In this document: piece after piece, positions 36,331 through 44,071 of the stretch
Numbering within the stretch: position 1 is the first letter of the stretch
Layout of the letters: each line of letters starts with the position of its first letter
NCBI RefSeq assembly: GCF_000716545.1
Contig: NZ_JNWZ01000004.1
Location: 62,001 to 126,000, forward strand
Origin: Kitasatospora phosalacinea
GTDB lineage: Bacteria > Actinomycetota > Actinomycetes > Streptomycetales > Streptomycetaceae
Direction of reading: 5' to 3'
Length of the DNA: 64,000 bases
Program-made: the position numbers and the translations under genes
The notes under the pieces: model-generated
Told to the model about the DNA's origin: nothing
Seen by the model: the letters and a program-made list of their open reading frames with translations, nothing else
Database searches by the model: none

Positions 36331-37794
36331 CTATTCCGTCCCCAGCGTCACCGTGAAGGCAGTGCGGCCCGGGGCGCTGTCGAGGGTGACGGTGCCGTGG
36401 TGGGCGTGGACGACGGCCTGGACGATGGCGAGGCCGAGGCCGGTGGAGCCGGTGCGGCGGGAGCGGGCGCGGTCGCCGCGGGTGAAGCGGTCGAAGACCC
36501 GGGGGGCGAGGTCGGCGGGGATGCCGGGGCCGTCGTCGGTGACGGTGAGGCGGCCGTCGGGGGCGAGGCCGAGGGTGACGGTGGTGCCGTCGGGGGTGTG
36601 GGTGCGGGCGTTGGCGAGCAGGTTGGTGACGACCTGGGCGAGGCGGTGCGGGTCGCCGGGGACGGTGACCGGTTCGGCGGGGAGTTCGAGCAGCCAGCGG
36701 TGCCCGGGGGCGGCGGCCTTCGCGTCGGCGGCGCAGTCGAGGACGATCCGGGTGAGGTCGGTGTCCTGGACGGCGAGCGGGCGGCCGGCGTCGAGACGGG
36801 CGAGCAGCAGCAGGTCCTCGACGATGGTGCCCATCCGGCGGGACTCGGCGCTGATGCGTTCCAGCGAGTGCCGCACGGGCTCGGGGACGGGGCCGGGGTG
36901 CCGGAGGGCGAGTTCGGCGTGGCCGCGGACGGTGGCGACGGGGTTGCGCAGTTCGTGGCTGGCGTCGGCGGCGAACGCGCGCAGGCGCTCCTCGACGTTC
37001 TGGCGGCGGGTCAGGGCGTCCGCGACGTGGCCGAGCAGGCGGTTGAGGGCGGTGCCGACCCGGCCGACCTCGGTGCGCGGGTCGTCGTCGGGGACGCGTT
37101 CGGCGAGGTCGACGGTGCCGTTGGCGAGCGGGAGGGCGGAGACCCGTTCGGCGGTGGCGACGACCCGGTCCAGGGGGCGCAGGGCGAACCGGACGGCGAG
37201 GGTGCCGGCGGCCGCGGCGGCGGTGAGGGCGGCGGCGAAGACCACGAGTTCGATCAGCAGCAGGTGGCGCACCGTCTCGTCGACGGGGTGCAGCGGCAGG
37301 CCGGTGACCAGGGTGTCGTGGTCGTGGCCGGTGACGGCGGCGACCCGGTAGTGGCCGAGGGCGGAGAGGTCGAGGTCGCGGGGCCGGCCGTCGGCGGGCA
37401 GGGCGCGCAGCGCGCCCAGGTCGGCGGCGCCGAGCGGGACGGCGGCGTCGGCGGAGTTCCCGGCGAGCGGGACGGGGTCGTCGTCGCCGGGCGGGACGCC
37501 GCCGACCACCGCGGCGTGGGTGAGGCCGCCGTCGACCAGGCGGGCGCCGAAGGTGCCGGGTGCCTGGGCGCGGGTGTCGTGGCCGTCCTGGTCGGGGTGT
37601 TCGAGGCTGGTGGCGTAGCGGCCGCCGGCGGCGGAGAGCTGCTGGTCGAGGCGGTCGACCAGGAAGTGCCGCAGCGCCTCGCAGGTGGCCAGGCCGACGC
37701 CGGCGCAGATCAGCACCAGCAGGACCAGGACACCGGCCACCAGCCGGGCCCGCAGGGTGCGCGGGGCGGGGACGCGCGGGGCCGGGCGTCTCAT
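36331..37794 (-). CDS. OmpR-system sensor histidine kinase
   Basis: 487 residues. ATG overlaps the response-regulator stop (ATGA). Membrane helix at about 15-38, an extracytoplasmic sensor of about 120 residues, second helix (about 163-187), HAMP linker RFALRPLDRVVATAERVSALPLANG, HisKA with FAADASHELRNPVATVRGHAELALRHPG, and HATPase_c with NLLANARTHTPDGTTV (N box), TDDGPGIPADLAPRVFDRFTRGDRARSRRTGSTGLGLAIV (G boxes). Partner of the preceding regulator. Opposite in direction to the flavin electron-transfer operon, which it may control. Confidence 0.93.
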   Translation of the reverse strand: MRRPAPRVPAPRTLRARLVAGVLVLLVLICAGVGLATCEALRHFLVDRLDQQLSAAGGRYATSLEHPDQDGHDTRAQAPGTFGARLVDGGLTHAAVVGGVPPGDDDPVPLAGNSADAAVPLGAADLGALRALPADGRPRDLDLSALGHYRVAAVTGHDHDTLVTGLPLHPVDETVRHLLLIELVVFAAALTAAAAAGTLAVRFALRPLDRVVATAERVSALPLANGTVDLAERVPDDDPRTEVGRVGTALNRLLGHVADALTRRQNVEERLRAFAADASHELRNPVATVRGHAELALRHPGPVPEPVRHSLERISAESRRMGTIVEDLLLLARLDAGRPLAVQDTDLTRIVLDCAADAKAAAPGHRWLLELPAEPVTVPGDPHRLAQVVTNLLANARTHTPDGTTVTLGLAPDGRLTVTDDGPGIPADLAPRVFDRFTRGDRARSRRTGSTGLGLAIVQAVVHAHHGTVTLDSAPGRTAFTVTLGTE

Positions 37795-38504
37795 CCGGTG
37801 GCCGCCCGCAGGACGTACCCGGCGCCGCGGACGGTGTGGATCATCGGGGGCCGGCCGGCGTCGATCTTGCGGCGCAGGTAGCTGATGTACAGCTCCACCA
37901 CGTGGGCCTGGCCGCCGAAGTCGTAGGACCAGACGGCGTCCAGGATCTGGGCCTTGCTGAGCACCTGGCGGGGGTGCTCCATCAGGTGGCGCAGCAGGGC
38001 GAACTCGGTGGGGCTGAGGTCGACGGGCTCGCCGCCGCGGCGGGCCTCCCGGGTGGCGGGGTCGAGGCGCAGGTCGCCGACGGCGAGGGTGCCGGGGGCG
38101 GCAGGGCCGGGGGGCGCGGTGCGGCGGAGCAGGCCGCGCAGCCGGACCACGACCTCCTCCAGGCTGAACGGCTTGGTGACGTAGTCGTCGCCGCCGGCGG
38201 CGATCCCGGCGATCCGGTCCTCGACGGCGTCGCGGGCGGTGAGGAACAGGACGCGCACCTCGGGGTCGGCGGTGTGGACGCGGCGCAGCACCTCCAGCCC
38301 GTCGAAGTCGGGCAGCATCACGTCCAGCACCACGGCGTGCGGGCGCCACTCGGCGGCGGCGGCGACGGCGTCCAGGCCGCCGGTGACGCCGCGGGCCTGC
38401 CAGCCCTCGTAGCGCAGGGCGCCGCAGAGGACTTCGACCAGGTCGGGTTCGTCGTCGACCACCAGGACCCGCCAGGGGGTGTCCGCGTGCTGCATGGCAG
38501 GCAT
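37791..38504 (-). CDS. OmpR/PhoB-family response regulator
   Basis: 237 residues from MPAMQHADTPWRVL; a second ATG three codons in is possible. Receiver domain: acidic pair in VVDDEPD, phospho-Asp in AVVLDVMLPDFDGLEV, then LFLTARD and DDYVTKPFSLEEV. Winged-helix DNA-binding domain from GDLRLDPATREARRGGEPVDLSPTEFALLRHLMEHPRQVLSKAQILDAVWSYDFGGQAHVVELYISYLRRKID. Shares a 173-base divergent region with the ferric-reductase-like gene. Confidence 0.94.
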   Translation of the reverse strand: MPAMQHADTPWRVLVVDDEPDLVEVLCGALRYEGWQARGVTGGLDAVAAAAEWRPHAVVLDVMLPDFDGLEVLRRVHTADPEVRVLFLTARDAVEDRIAGIAAGGDDYVTKPFSLEEVVVRLRGLLRRTAPPGPAAPGTLAVGDLRLDPATREARRGGEPVDLSPTEFALLRHLMEHPRQVLSKAQILDAVWSYDFGGQAHVVELYISYLRRKIDAGRPPMIHTVRGAGYVLRAATG

Positions 38505-38677
38505 TCTGCCGTCCCGGGATGAGAAAGCGGTGAGATCGCCGGACCGCTCCGGGCCTTGCCACCACTGCTCCGAGCTGCGGCGACACCCTTTCCGGACGCC
38601 CGGTGGGACGATCGGTTCATAGGGAACTGAGAGCTTCCGGTGGCACCGTGGGCCCCGTACCACCGAAGGAGGGCCCG

Positions 38678-40033
38678 TTGACCGCAGTCTCCACTCCCGC
38701 CCGGGCCGCCCGGCGCGCCGCGCCCCGCCGAGCCCCGCACCCGGACGCCGTCCGGCACGGCGCGCTCGCCCTGGTCGCGCTCGGCGCGCTCGGCGTCCTC
38801 GCCCTGTGGTGGGCCGACACCCCGCGGGTGGCCGGCGCCGCCGACTGGCTCACCGGCGCGGGCCGGATCACCGGCCTGCTGGCCGGGTACGCCGCGCCCG
38901 TCCTGCTGCTGCTGATGGCCCGGATCCCGCTGCTGGAGCGCGAGGTGGGCGCGGACCGCCTCGCCCGCTGGCACGCGCACGGCGGCCGCTACCTGGTCTC
39001 GCTGGTCACCGCGCACGTGCTGACCGTCGTCTGGGGCTACGCGCTGACCGACGGACGGGGCCTGTGGAGCCAGGGCGTCGAGATCGTGTTCCACTTCCCC
39101 GACATGCTCAAGGCCACCGCCGCGACCCTGCTGCTGCTCGGCACCGGCGCGGTCTCCGCCCGGGCCGCCCGCCGCCGGATGGGCTACGAGACCTGGTACT
39201 ACCTGCACCTGGCCACCTACCTGGCCGTCGCCCTCGGCTTCGCCCACCAGCTCACCACCGGCGCCGACCTCCTCGACGGCCCCCCGAAGGCCGCCTGGTA
39301 CCTGCTGTACTTCGGCACCGCCGCCGTCCTGGCGTGGTACCGGCTGCTGACCCCGTACCTGCGCGACCGGCGGCACCGGCTGGAGGTCGCCGAGGTCCGC
39401 GCCGAGGGCCCGGGCGTGGTCTCGGTCTTCCTGACCGGCCGGCACCTGGACGAACTGCGCGCCGAACCCGGGCAGTTCTTCCGGCTCCAGTTCCTCACCC
39501 CGCGACTGCGCTGGGCCGCCAACCCGTACTCGCTCTCCGCGCCCCCGCACCCGCGCTTCCTGCGCTTCACCGTCAAGGGCCTGGGCGCCCACAGCGCGGC
39601 GCTCGCCGCGCTCGCCCCCGGCACCAGGGTCCGCGCCGAGGGCCCGTACGGGGCGTTCACCGCGCGGCGGCGCCGCGGCGGGCCGGTGCTGCTGCTCGGC
39701 GCGGGCGTCGGCGTCACCCCGCTGCGGGCGCTGGCCGAGACGCTGCCCGGCCAGGTCACCCTGGTGCAGCGCGCCCGCCGCCCCGAGGACGTGCTGTTCC
39801 GCCGCGAACTCGCCGCCGTCGCCGAGCGGCGCGGCGTCCGGGTGCACGAACTGCTCGGCGGCCGGGCCGAGGTGGGCGACCTCGGCCCGGCGCTGCGCCG
39901 GCTCGTCCCCGACCTGGCCCGGCACGAGGTCTACCTGTGCGGCCCCGAGGAGTTCACCGCCGACGCGGTCCGCGCGCTGCGCGCCGCCGGGGTCCGGGCC
40001 GGCCGCATCCACCACGAGTCCTTCGCCTTCTAG
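38678..40033 (+). CDS. Ferric-reductase-like transmembrane oxidoreductase with FAD/NAD(P) domains
   Basis: 451 residues from TTG with AAGGAGG 7 bases upstream. Six or so helices in the first 215 residues; paired His residues in WHAHGGRYLVSLVTAHVL and WYYLHLATYLAVALGFAHQL fit heme-b ligands of the ferric-reductase/NADPH-oxidase membrane domain. Then an FAD-binding barrel (AEPGQFFRLQFLTPRLRWAANPYSLSAPP, RFTVKGLG, VRAEGPYGAFT) and an NAD(P) fold (VLLLGAGVGVTPLRALAE, YLCGPEEF). It should move electrons from NAD(P)H across the membrane. First gene of a three-gene operon whose next members encode the probable exported flavin acceptor and its flavinylating enzyme. Confidence 0.92.
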   Translation: MTAVSTPARAARRAAPRRAPHPDAVRHGALALVALGALGVLALWWADTPRVAGAADWLTGAGRITGLLAGYAAPVLLLLMARIPLLEREVGADRLARWHAHGGRYLVSLVTAHVLTVVWGYALTDGRGLWSQGVEIVFHFPDMLKATAATLLLLGTGAVSARAARRRMGYETWYYLHLATYLAVALGFAHQLTTGADLLDGPPKAAWYLLYFGTAAVLAWYRLLTPYLRDRRHRLEVAEVRAEGPGVVSVFLTGRHLDELRAEPGQFFRLQFLTPRLRWAANPYSLSAPPHPRFLRFTVKGLGAHSAALAALAPGTRVRAEGPYGAFTARRRRGGPVLLLGAGVGVTPLRALAETLPGQVTLVQRARRPEDVLFRRELAAVAERRGVRVHELLGGRAEVGDLGPALRRLVPDLARHEVYLCGPEEFTADAVRALRAAGVRAGRIHHESFAF

Positions 40034-40045
40034 GAGCACCCCACC

Positions 40046-40522
40046 ATGCGACGCGCCGTCATCACCGCCTCCGCGACCGCCGCCGGGGTGGTCCTGCTGC
40101 TCTCCCTCAAGCCCCACGACGCCGCCCCCGCGCACGCCATCTCCTCCGCGAACGGCGGCGGCGCGGCGGGCGCCTCCGGGACTTCCGGCGCCGGCACCGG
40201 CACCGGCACCGGCGCCACGGACGGCGCGCAGAGCGCCGACGGGGCGACCCGCACCCTCACCGGCAGCGCGGTCAACACCCGGTACGGGCCGGTGCAGGTC
40301 AAGGTCACCACGGCCGGCGGGAGGATCAGCAGGATCGACGTGATCCAGTACCCCACCGGCGACCGCCGCGACCGGGAGATCAACGAGTACGCGATCCCCG
40401 TCCTCAACCAGGAGGCGATCGCCGCGCAGAGCGCGGACATCGACGTGGTCTCCGGCGCGACGTACACCAGCGACGGCTACACCCGCTCCCTGCAGAGCGC
40501 GCTCGACCAGGCGGGCGAGTGA
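40046..40522 (+). CDS. Exported FMN-binding domain protein
   Basis: 158 residues. N-terminal signal or anchor (MRRAVITASATAAGVVLLLSL), a Gly/Thr/Ala-rich linker (about 38-66), then an FMN_bind domain with NTRYGPVQVKVTTAGGRISRIDVIQYPTGDRRDREINEYAIPVL and the covalent attachment motif SGATYT (136-141), where T141 would carry FMN through a phosphoester. Starts 13 bases after the reductase gene and its stop overlaps the apbE start (GTGA). Acts outside the membrane as the electron acceptor of the reductase, by analogy with known flavin-based extracytosolic electron transfer. Confidence 0.92.
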   Translation: MRRAVITASATAAGVVLLLSLKPHDAAPAHAISSANGGGAAGASGTSGAGTGTGTGATDGAQSADGATRTLTGSAVNTRYGPVQVKVTTAGGRISRIDVIQYPTGDRRDREINEYAIPVLNQEAIAAQSADIDVVSGATYTSDGYTRSLQSALDQAGE

Positions 40523-41235
40523 CCGCCGACCACGTCGAGCACGTCATGGGGACGGTATTCTCCTTCGCCGTCCGCGACCCCGGGCCGGAGACCGGCCCGG
40601 CGGTCCGGCGGATCGTGGAGCGGCTGCACCGGATCGACGCGCTGTTCTCGACGTACCGGCCGGAGAGCGAGATCAGCCGGCTCGACCGCGGCGAACTCGC
40701 CCTCGCGGAGGCCGACCCCGAGGTACGCCGGGTGCTGGAGCGGTGCGCGGAACTCACCGCGGAGACCGGCGGGTACTTCACCGCGCGGCCCGGCGGGCGG
40801 CTCGACCCCAGCGGCTACGTCAAGGGCTGGGCGGTCGAGGAGGCCTCCCGGGCGCTGCGCGCGTCCGGCTCCGCCCACCACTGCGTCAGCGGCGGCGGGG
40901 ACGTCCAGACCGCGGGCGGCCCCTGGCGGATCGGGATCGCCGACCCGCATCGCGAGGGGGCCGTCGCCCGCGTCGTCACCGGCCACGACCTGGCGGTCGC
41001 CACCTCCGGCACCGCGGAGCGCGGCCCGCACATCATCGACCCGCACACCGGCCTGCCCTCGGCCTCCTTCGCCTCCCTCACCCTGGTCGGCCGGGGCCTC
41101 ACCCGCCTCGACGCCCTCGCCACGGCGGCGTTCGCGATGGGCGCGCCGGCGCTGCGCTGGCTCGCCGCGAAGGGCGTCCGGGCCCTGGCGATCCACCCGG
41201 ACGGGCGGCAGGAGACGACGGGGAGCTGGGGGTAG
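40519..41235 (+). CDS. apbE: FAD:protein FMN transferase ApbE
   Basis: 238 residues, a short ApbE without a visible signal peptide or lipobox. It uses FAD as donor to attach FMN to the Thr of [S/T]GAT-x-T proteins, here the product of the overlapping upstream gene. Motifs: HVMGTVFSFAVRD at the start, FSTYRPESEISRLDRGE, RLDPSGYVKGWAVEEASRAL (Lys contact), CVSGGGDVQTAGGPWRIGIADPH, ATSGTAERGPHIIDPHTGLP with the magnesium-binding Asp, and TRLDALATAAFAMG. GTG in a 4-base overlap. Lack of an export signal would mean flavinylation before secretion or a missed N-terminus; the overlap leaves little room for the latter. Confidence 0.93.
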   Translation: MTADHVEHVMGTVFSFAVRDPGPETGPAVRRIVERLHRIDALFSTYRPESEISRLDRGELALAEADPEVRRVLERCAELTAETGGYFTARPGGRLDPSGYVKGWAVEEASRALRASGSAHHCVSGGGDVQTAGGPWRIGIADPHREGAVARVVTGHDLAVATSGTAERGPHIIDPHTGLPSASFASLTLVGRGLTRLDALATAAFAMGAPALRWLAAKGVRALAIHPDGRQETTGSWG

Positions 41236-41302
41236 GGCGGGGACGCGCGGGCCCCTGGTCGGCGCGGCTCGTCCGCCGGGGGTCCCGGCCCCGGACACGC
41301 GA

Positions 41303-41347
41303 CGGCGACCGCCGGGCCCGACGGGTGTCGAGGCCAGGCGGTCGCCG
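41303..41347. terminator. Bidirectional terminator after apbE
   Basis: CGGCGACCGCC and GGCGGTCGCCG, an 11-bp perfect stem between convergent genes. Confidence 0.75.
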
Positions 41348-41368
41348 CCGTACGGGTCGGGGACCCGG

Positions 41369-41572
41369 TTACTTCTTCTTGGTGCCCGGGATCATGCAGA
41401 GGCCCGCGATCACCGCGAAGGCGACGATCGGGAGGGCGACGAACAGTCCCAGGGTCTCGCCGACGCTCAGGCCGGTGCCCGGGTTGTCGCCGTCGTCGCG
41501 CGTGAGCGCCATGGCGGGCGACGACATCAGCATCATCAGCGTGGCCGCCGCGGTGACCGCACCGGCGCGCAT
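41369..41572 (-). CDS. Small secreted or membrane protein, unknown
   Basis: 67 residues from ATG after AGAGGAA; the frame extends nine codons up without a better ribosome site. MRAGAVTAAATLMMLMSSPAMA looks like a signal peptide with an AMA cleavage site, followed by LTRDDGDNPGTGLSVGET, one more hydrophobic segment (about 38-58) and a PGTKKK end. Probably a single-span membrane protein with the short Asp/Gly segment outside. No family recognised. Confidence 0.7.
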   Translation of the reverse strand: MRAGAVTAAATLMMLMSSPAMALTRDDGDNPGTGLSVGETLGLFVALPIVAFAVIAGLCMIPGTKKK

Positions 41573-41611
41573 TGCGTTCCTCTTGTCCACGTTTCCCAAG
41601 GTACCGGCCCC

Positions 41612-43774
41612 CTACAGCGCCGCGCCCGGCGGGGTGCGCCTGTCGGCGTGTCCCGGCGGCGGGGTGTCGAGCGGGGCGAGGGTGGCGGCGATGCCCGCGG
41701 TGCCGGGGGCGGCGGCGAGTTCGTCGAGGGTGCGGGGGGTGCCGGTGGCGTCGGCGACCGGCAGGCGCCAGTTGGGGTACTGGTCCCAGGTGCCGGGGAG
41801 GTTCTGCGGGCGGGGGTCGCCGACGGTGTCGGGGAGCCAGACGCCGACCAGTTGGGCGGGGGTGGCCAGCAGGTAGGCGTACAGCGCCTCGGGGGTGACC
41901 GGCTCGCCCGCGGTGAGCAGTCCGATCCGGACCAGCTCCTGCTGCCAGTCGGCGAGTTCTCCGGCGGCCGCGTCCTGTTCCTCGCCCAGCGGGCGGGCCA
42001 GCAGGCCGAGGCGGTGGCGCAGTTCGACGTGCTCGCCGGTGAGCCGGGCGGCGGTGGAGGGCAGGTCGTGGGTGGTGAGGGTGGCCAGGCAGCCGGCGCG
42101 CCAGCGCTCGGGGGGCAGCACGGCGCCGTCCGCCCGCCAGTCCCGTTCGAACCAGAGCACGGAGGTGCCGAGCACGCCGTGTTCGGCGAGGCGTTCGCGC
42201 ACGCCCGGTTCGACGGTGCCGAGGTCCTCGCCGATGACGGCGGTACCGGCCCGGTGGGCCTCCAGGGCGAGGACGGCGAGCATCGCCTCGGCGTCGTAGC
42301 GGACGTAGGTGCCCTCGGTGGGGCGGGCGCCCTCGGGCACCCACCAGAGCCGGAACAGGCCCATCACGTGGTCGATCCGGATCGCTCCGGCGTGCCGGGC
42401 GGAGGCCCGGATCAGCTCGGCGAACGGGGCGTAGCCGGCCTCGGCGAGGGCGTCGGGCCGCCAGGGCGGCAGGCCCCAGTCCTGGCCGTGGGCGTTGAAC
42501 GCGTCCGGCGGGGCGCCGGTGGAGATGCCGGCGGCCAGCACGTCCTGCAGGGCCCAGGCGTCGGCGCCGTCGGGGTGGACGCCCACCGCGAGGTCGTGGA
42601 TCAGGCCGATCGGCATGCCGGCGTCGGTCGCGGCGCGCTGGGCGGCGCGCAGCTGCTCGTCGACCAGCCAGGCCAGCCAGCGGTGGAACTCGATCCGGTC
42701 CTTCAACTCGGCCTTGGCGGCGGCCACCTGCGGGCCGGCGGGGTGGCGCAGGCCCTTGGGCCAGGAGCGCCAGCCGCCGCCGTGCGCCTCGGCCAGCGCG
42801 TTCCACACCGCGTACCGCTCCAGCCACTCGCCCTCGCGCCGGACGAACGCCCGGTACGCGGCCTCCCGGCCGACGCCGCGGGGCACGGTGTGCAGCAGTT
42901 CCAGGGCCCGGTGCTTGAGCGACCACACCGAGTCGCGGTCGATCAGGGCGTCGTGCTCCAGCACCTCCTCGCGCAGCAGCCGGGCCCGGCGGGCGAGTTC
43001 GCGGGCCTCCTCGTGCCGGGCGTACTCGGGGACGGCCTCGATCCGCAGGTGCACCGGGTCGGCGAAGCGGCGCGAGGACGGGCGGTACGGGGACGGGTCG
43101 GAGGGGGCGCCGGGCATGCCCGCGTGCAGCGGGTTGATCTGCAGGAAGCCCGCGCCGAGTTCGGCGCCGGCCCACTGGGCGAGCTCCGCGAGGTCGGCCA
43201 AGTCGCCCATGCCCCAGGACTGTTCGCTCAGCACCGAGTACAGCTGGGCGAGGAAGCCCCAGCTGCGGCCGCGCGGTCCGGGGATCCGCGGCGGGGCGAC
43301 GACCAGGGTGGCGCGGGCGGTCCGCTCCCCCGCCCGGACGTCCAGCGCGTGGCGCCCCGGCGGCAGGTCCTCGGGCAGCCGGTGCGCGTGCTCGCCGGTC
43401 AACTCCCGGACGTCGCCGCCCTGTTCCAGCTCGATCCGGACTTCCGCCCCGGCCGGCAGGTCGAGCGCGGTGCGCCGCCCCTGCCAGGCCACCACGGTGG
43501 GCGGCAGCAGCCGCCGCGCGGTCTCCTCGCGGTGCCGCTCCAGCGCCTTCGCGGCCGACTCCGGCGTCCCGGCGTCGACCCCGAACGCGGCCAGCACGGC
43601 GGCCAGCGTCCCCGCCCCGACCTGCACCGGCCCGGCCCCGGCGTCGTAGCAGGTGTCCACCCCGTACGCGTGCGCGAGCGCCGTCAACTCCGGCGGGGCG
43701 GGCGGGTTGTCCTCCGCCGGCACCAGCTCGGATCCCGCCTGCTCGCGGTCAAGGTATGCGGCCACCCAGCGCAC
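41612..43774 (-). CDS. malQ: 4-alpha-glucanotransferase MalQ
   Basis: 720 residues, the long form of amylomaltase (GH77) with an extra N-terminal domain. It transfers maltosyl and longer glucan units during maltodextrin and glycogen metabolism in the cytoplasm. Catalytic landmarks: SYRPSSR-like PYRPSSRRFADPVHLRIEAVPEY, GIxxDLAVGVHPDGADAW (GLIHDLAVGVHPDGADAW), AIRIDHVMGLFRLWWVPEGARPTEGTYVRYD with the nucleophile Asp, VIGEDLGTVEPGVRERL with the acid/base Glu, and TTHDLPSTAARLTGEH. GTG start; a second GTG three codons later is possible. Divergent from the GH84-like gene across 297 bases. Confidence 0.93.
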   Translation of the reverse strand: MRWVAAYLDREQAGSELVPAEDNPPAPPELTALAHAYGVDTCYDAGAGPVQVGAGTLAAVLAAFGVDAGTPESAAKALERHREETARRLLPPTVVAWQGRRTALDLPAGAEVRIELEQGGDVRELTGEHAHRLPEDLPPGRHALDVRAGERTARATLVVAPPRIPGPRGRSWGFLAQLYSVLSEQSWGMGDLADLAELAQWAGAELGAGFLQINPLHAGMPGAPSDPSPYRPSSRRFADPVHLRIEAVPEYARHEEARELARRARLLREEVLEHDALIDRDSVWSLKHRALELLHTVPRGVGREAAYRAFVRREGEWLERYAVWNALAEAHGGGWRSWPKGLRHPAGPQVAAAKAELKDRIEFHRWLAWLVDEQLRAAQRAATDAGMPIGLIHDLAVGVHPDGADAWALQDVLAAGISTGAPPDAFNAHGQDWGLPPWRPDALAEAGYAPFAELIRASARHAGAIRIDHVMGLFRLWWVPEGARPTEGTYVRYDAEAMLAVLALEAHRAGTAVIGEDLGTVEPGVRERLAEHGVLGTSVLWFERDWRADGAVLPPERWRAGCLATLTTHDLPSTAARLTGEHVELRHRLGLLARPLGEEQDAAAGELADWQQELVRIGLLTAGEPVTPEALYAYLLATPAQLVGVWLPDTVGDPRPQNLPGTWDQYPNWRLPVADATGTPRTLDELAAAPGTAGIAATLAPLDTPPPGHADRRTPPGAAL

Positions 43775-43961
43775 TCCGTCCTCGGGGGCTCCCCCACGCC
43801 AACAATGCCGACAGGCACAGTCCTACCCGCGCCGCCGCCCCCCGACCCCGACCGACACGGCCCCCGGCCCGCGCCGGTCGGGTGAACGTTCCACCGCAGG
43901 GTTGCCGCTCGGGCGGGCGTTCGGCGTTTTCGGGCGATAACGGACATAGCCGCCAGGCCCG

Positions 43962-43990
43962 TTGACAGGGACGCGGGGAGCTGGTGGGGT
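43962..43990 (+). promoter_or_regulatory. Candidate promoter of the GH84-like gene
   Basis: A consensus TTGACA (43962-43967), 17 bases, then TGGGGT, a poor -10. It lies 82 bases before the start codon in the malQ/GH84 divergent region. Confidence 0.4.
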
Positions 43991-44071
43991 GGGCGGGCCG
44001 GGTGGCCCCGGGGGGCTGGGCCGGGGCGGCAGAGGGCCGGTGAGCTGGGCGTTTCGGGCGAGGAGGCTCCG

